Shown one piece after another: positions 61,761 through 64,000 of a stretch of DNA of 64,000 bases; position 1 is the stretch's first letter, and each line of letters begins with the position of its first letter. Location of the stretch: assembly GCA_946699065.1 (NCBI GenBank), contig CAMPDV010000855.1, forward strand, positions 62,001 through 126,000, read 5' to 3'. A program made the translations under genes and the position numbers. Under the pieces are notes generated by a model, which ran no database searches, had not been told where the DNA came from, and saw only the letters and a program-made list of their open reading frames with translations. Source of the stretch: Loxodes magnus (Eukaryota; Ciliophora; Karyorelictea; Loxodida; Loxodidae).

Positions 61761-62599
61761 TTATTTATTATAATAAAATAAAAATTAATATGAAAATAAA
61801 TAGAGTTAAAATAACTAAGTTAATAGTTAAAAATATGATTATTTATTTTTATTAAGTTATTTTAGCTTATAAAATAATAATTAATTTATAATTAATTTCT
61901 TGTTTTAATTTTTATTCTAATTTTCTTTTCTTCTAAAACTTCTTAATTTATAACTGTATTTTATAATTTAAATTTTTTAATAAATTCTATTTATTCTAAT
62001 GAAGATCTAAGTAAAGCATTAAATATGATTTTATATAATTAATCTAATAAAATGTATATTGTAAAACATAAATTTTAAAATTATTTTAGTTTTAAATATT
62101 TATTAAACAAGTTTAATCTTAATTAGCTTCAAAATTCCTTCAAAAGAAAAAGCACTAAAAAATGATTATAAATAAATATACAAATTATATATAATTTATA
62201 GCTAAATAAAATATTAAAAAATTTAGATTTAAAAAAAGTAAAAATAATAAAAATACCTATTTAAATATATAATTCTATTTAATAAAAAGGAAAAGAAATA
62301 GCAAATATATAAAATATTATTTAGACTAATAGTCCTCAATCTTTTTTAAAATTGACATACAAAAAAAGCTATTCGACAACATTTTTAGATATCAAATTTT
62401 AAAATGCCCGAATATCTAAAATCTCCTTTCATCATAAAACCATCTAAAAAATAATGCAATGTTCATCTATAAAATTTAAGTTTATGCAGTTCTTAAATAT
62501 ACTAATAAATGCTTTTAATAAATAAAAATACAAACCTTTTTTCATTCGGTTTGTTTATAAAAAGCAAGCTAAATTGTAAAAGTATAAAGAAATGTATTT

Positions 62600-62900
62600 C
62601 TGCTTTTTAAATTTTAGTACTAGGAAGTATTTTTGTACAAAGAACTGAGCAAGGATCTTCGCAGAAGTTAAAAGAGACAAGAGAGGAGGCATAAAGTAAA
62701 GTTCCCGTTGAAAGAAACCGGATTATTAGGTTTTTTAGGGTATTACTCAATCACAGCCTTATAGAAATAAAAACTAACAGAAGAATGCTAGCATTGGGGA
62801 AGACTTCAATGAAGAACTTTTTAAAGCTTTAAGAAAATTTTTTAAAGAGAACTGCTCGCCTTTGAGGTGCAACATGCTCAATAATATAGATTTTTTAAAG
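62600..62900 (+). mobile_element. SINE family 2, diverged plus-strand copy
   Basis: Contains GAGGCATAAAGTAAAG, TTTTTTAGGG, AATCACAGCCTTATAGAA and GGGGAAGACTTC in the order of family 2. It ends in an AGAGAACTGCTCGCC-TTTGA-GGTGC hairpin relative. Confidence 0.55.
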
Positions 62901-63189
62901 TAAAATACCTATGCATATATAATGAACAAATTAGCATATAAAAATCTTATTAATTAAGTTAAAATAAAGGAATTTTCCCTAAATTTAAGGTTATTACTAA
63001 AATTCAGCAAGTACGAAAGAGTAATTTGTTATCTTTAGATTTATAAAATAAAAAAATTAGATTAGAAATATAAATAAATATTACTATTATTATATTTATA
63101 ATAAAATGGCTTCTAAGAAATAACAGAACTTTGAACAAAACATTTAAACAGGAAAATTCTCTAAAAAATAAAAAAGCGAAATAATTACA

Positions 63190-64000
63190 ATGAGTGAAAG
63201 TGAGAAATATGATTGATATGATGAACATTAACCACTTGGAAATTCAGAATTAAAAAAACTTCTGACACAAACTCAAATAGAAATATTATCTAAGTCATTA
63301 AAAGAGTTTATGCTCAAAAATAGATATCTCACTGATAAAGTAGAAAAATTAGAAAAACTAATAACGTCTTTACTTGAGAAACATCATTAATCATCATAAG
63401 AAATAGAAAAAAAGCAGGAACAAAGAATTCTTTAAAGTTAATAATAAATTCAGGTAACGCCATTTTCGTTTTAACAGAATTAATCAGATCCTATGGAAAT
63501 GAAAATGAAGCCTCAAATTAAAATAAAAAGTAAACGTTTATTTAAAATAAGTAGTAAATTTAAATTAAATAAGTATTACAGGAATAATAGTTTAAAAGAA
63601 GAATAAAATGCTACGTGTGCAATAAATAACACCAATGAAAATACTGCTACTAACTAAGCGAAATTTAAAGAAAGAATAAATAAGATATTTTTAGAAAACT
63701 ATTTAGGATATATCCAACATAAAGCGGAAAAATGTATAGAAAAAAATTCTTCAACTCAAATCTTAACCCTTGGATAAATAATTAGGAACACTACGAGAAA
63801 GATGGAAACTATTCAGAATATTAAAGGATGGTGCACTAATGAAGTGCTATACCGCCTAACTAAGCCTATTAGAAATTCAAGACAAACTAAGGGAGACAAG
63901 CTGATAGAATAGGTCAGATGCCTGACTACTAAGGCTTTAGCTAAGGTTTTTAACTTTAACTTTTTATCAACTAAAAATTTAAGAAATGTTGCTTTTCTTG
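63190..64000 (+). pseudogene. ORF1-like zinc-knuckle protein E7 (runs off window)
   Basis: From ATG 63190: MSESEKYDWYDEH (Trp as TGA), then a strong coiled coil (LTDKVEKLEKLITSLLEKH) and DPMEMKMKPQ. After one shift near 63500 comes a knuckle CYVCNKQHQWKYC (C-x2-C-x3-H-x4-C, one residue shorter than usual). The long Gln-rich C-terminus continues past the RMVHQW region. GWCTNEVL in another frame aligns with E8. In HQWKYC, Trp is TGA where E3 has TGG (HLWRKC). The antisense open frame at 63004-63228 is not supported. Confidence 0.6.

Larger units (their letters stand above)
59050..62260. repeat. Block B, copy 3
   Basis: Very close to 24060-27260 (offset about 34,990), including both SINEs. 59850-61375 and 61760-62260 contain no recognised gene. 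Homology ends abruptly near 62255. Confidence 0.85.

Noticed and set aside
1..64000. Plasmodium, mitochondrial or bacterial origin suggested by low G+C
   Set aside because: TAA/TAG as Gln throughout long genes, non-LTR elements and F-box/WD40 genes point to a ciliate-like nuclear genome. No organelle gene was seen.
1..64000. CRISPR arrays, tRNA or rRNA genes, telomeric repeats
   Set aside because: None was found on reading. The repeated units here are long paralogues and retroelements.

Overview
This window reads as nuclear DNA of a ciliate-like protist with an altered genetic code. It is very A+T-rich (roughly one fifth G+C by eye). With the standard code there is almost no open frame longer than 100 codons. 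If TAA and TAG are read as Gln and TGA as Trp, long protein-like frames appear. These include 1,839-bp F-box/leucine-rich-repeat (LRR) genes, retroelement proteins with zinc knuckles, and a WD40 gene. TGA appears to have two roles: Trp inside genes, and stop at a fixed position at the end of the LRR genes. That pattern is known from karyorelict ciliates (Loxodes type), and a Condylostoma-type code is the alternative. I cannot name the species. No rRNA, tRNA, telomere or organelle gene was recognised.

The backbone is a degenerate tandem array. Eight copies of one F-box/LRR gene, all on the minus strand, lie at about 2.2, 11.2, 17.6, 22.2, 30.2, 39.8, 50.1 and 57.1 kb. Copies 2, 3, 4 and 8 keep an unbroken frame of 613, 608, 613 and 613 codons. 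Copies 1 and 6 share a 28-bp deletion, and copies 5 and 7 each carry a one-base shift. A related spacer of about 0.9-1.7 kb lies downstream (3') of most copies. Upstream of the start codon is one of two alternative blocks: the 3' end of a WD40-type gene (copies 1, 2, 7), or a 3-5 kb block called B here (copies 4, 5, 6, 8). The two blocks join the gene at the same point about 60 bp before the ATG. Bases 1-4080 are repeated almost exactly at 37609-41688.

The array is heavily colonised by retroelements. (1) Short elements of about 0.85-1.05 kb encode only an ORF1-like protein (coiled coil, a P-M-E-[IV] motif, then a CCHC zinc knuckle). Four have 15-bp target-site duplications, and most end in a (TTA)n tail. 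They are at 9.2, 16.2, 20.9, 32.1 and 33.1 kb, with related ORFs at 34.0, 53.0 and 63.2 kb. (2) Fragments of a LINE are present: a reverse-transcriptase domain at 36.1-37.2 kb and an ORF2 C-terminus with 3' UTR at 43.4-44.5 kb. (3) SINE-like islands of 300-400 bp fall in at least three families and share with the LINE a 3'-terminal hairpin. (4) One further GC-rich 309-bp island has a 16-bp target-site duplication.

All frames here rest on hand translation. Several apparent frameshifts lie at homopolymers and could be assembly errors.
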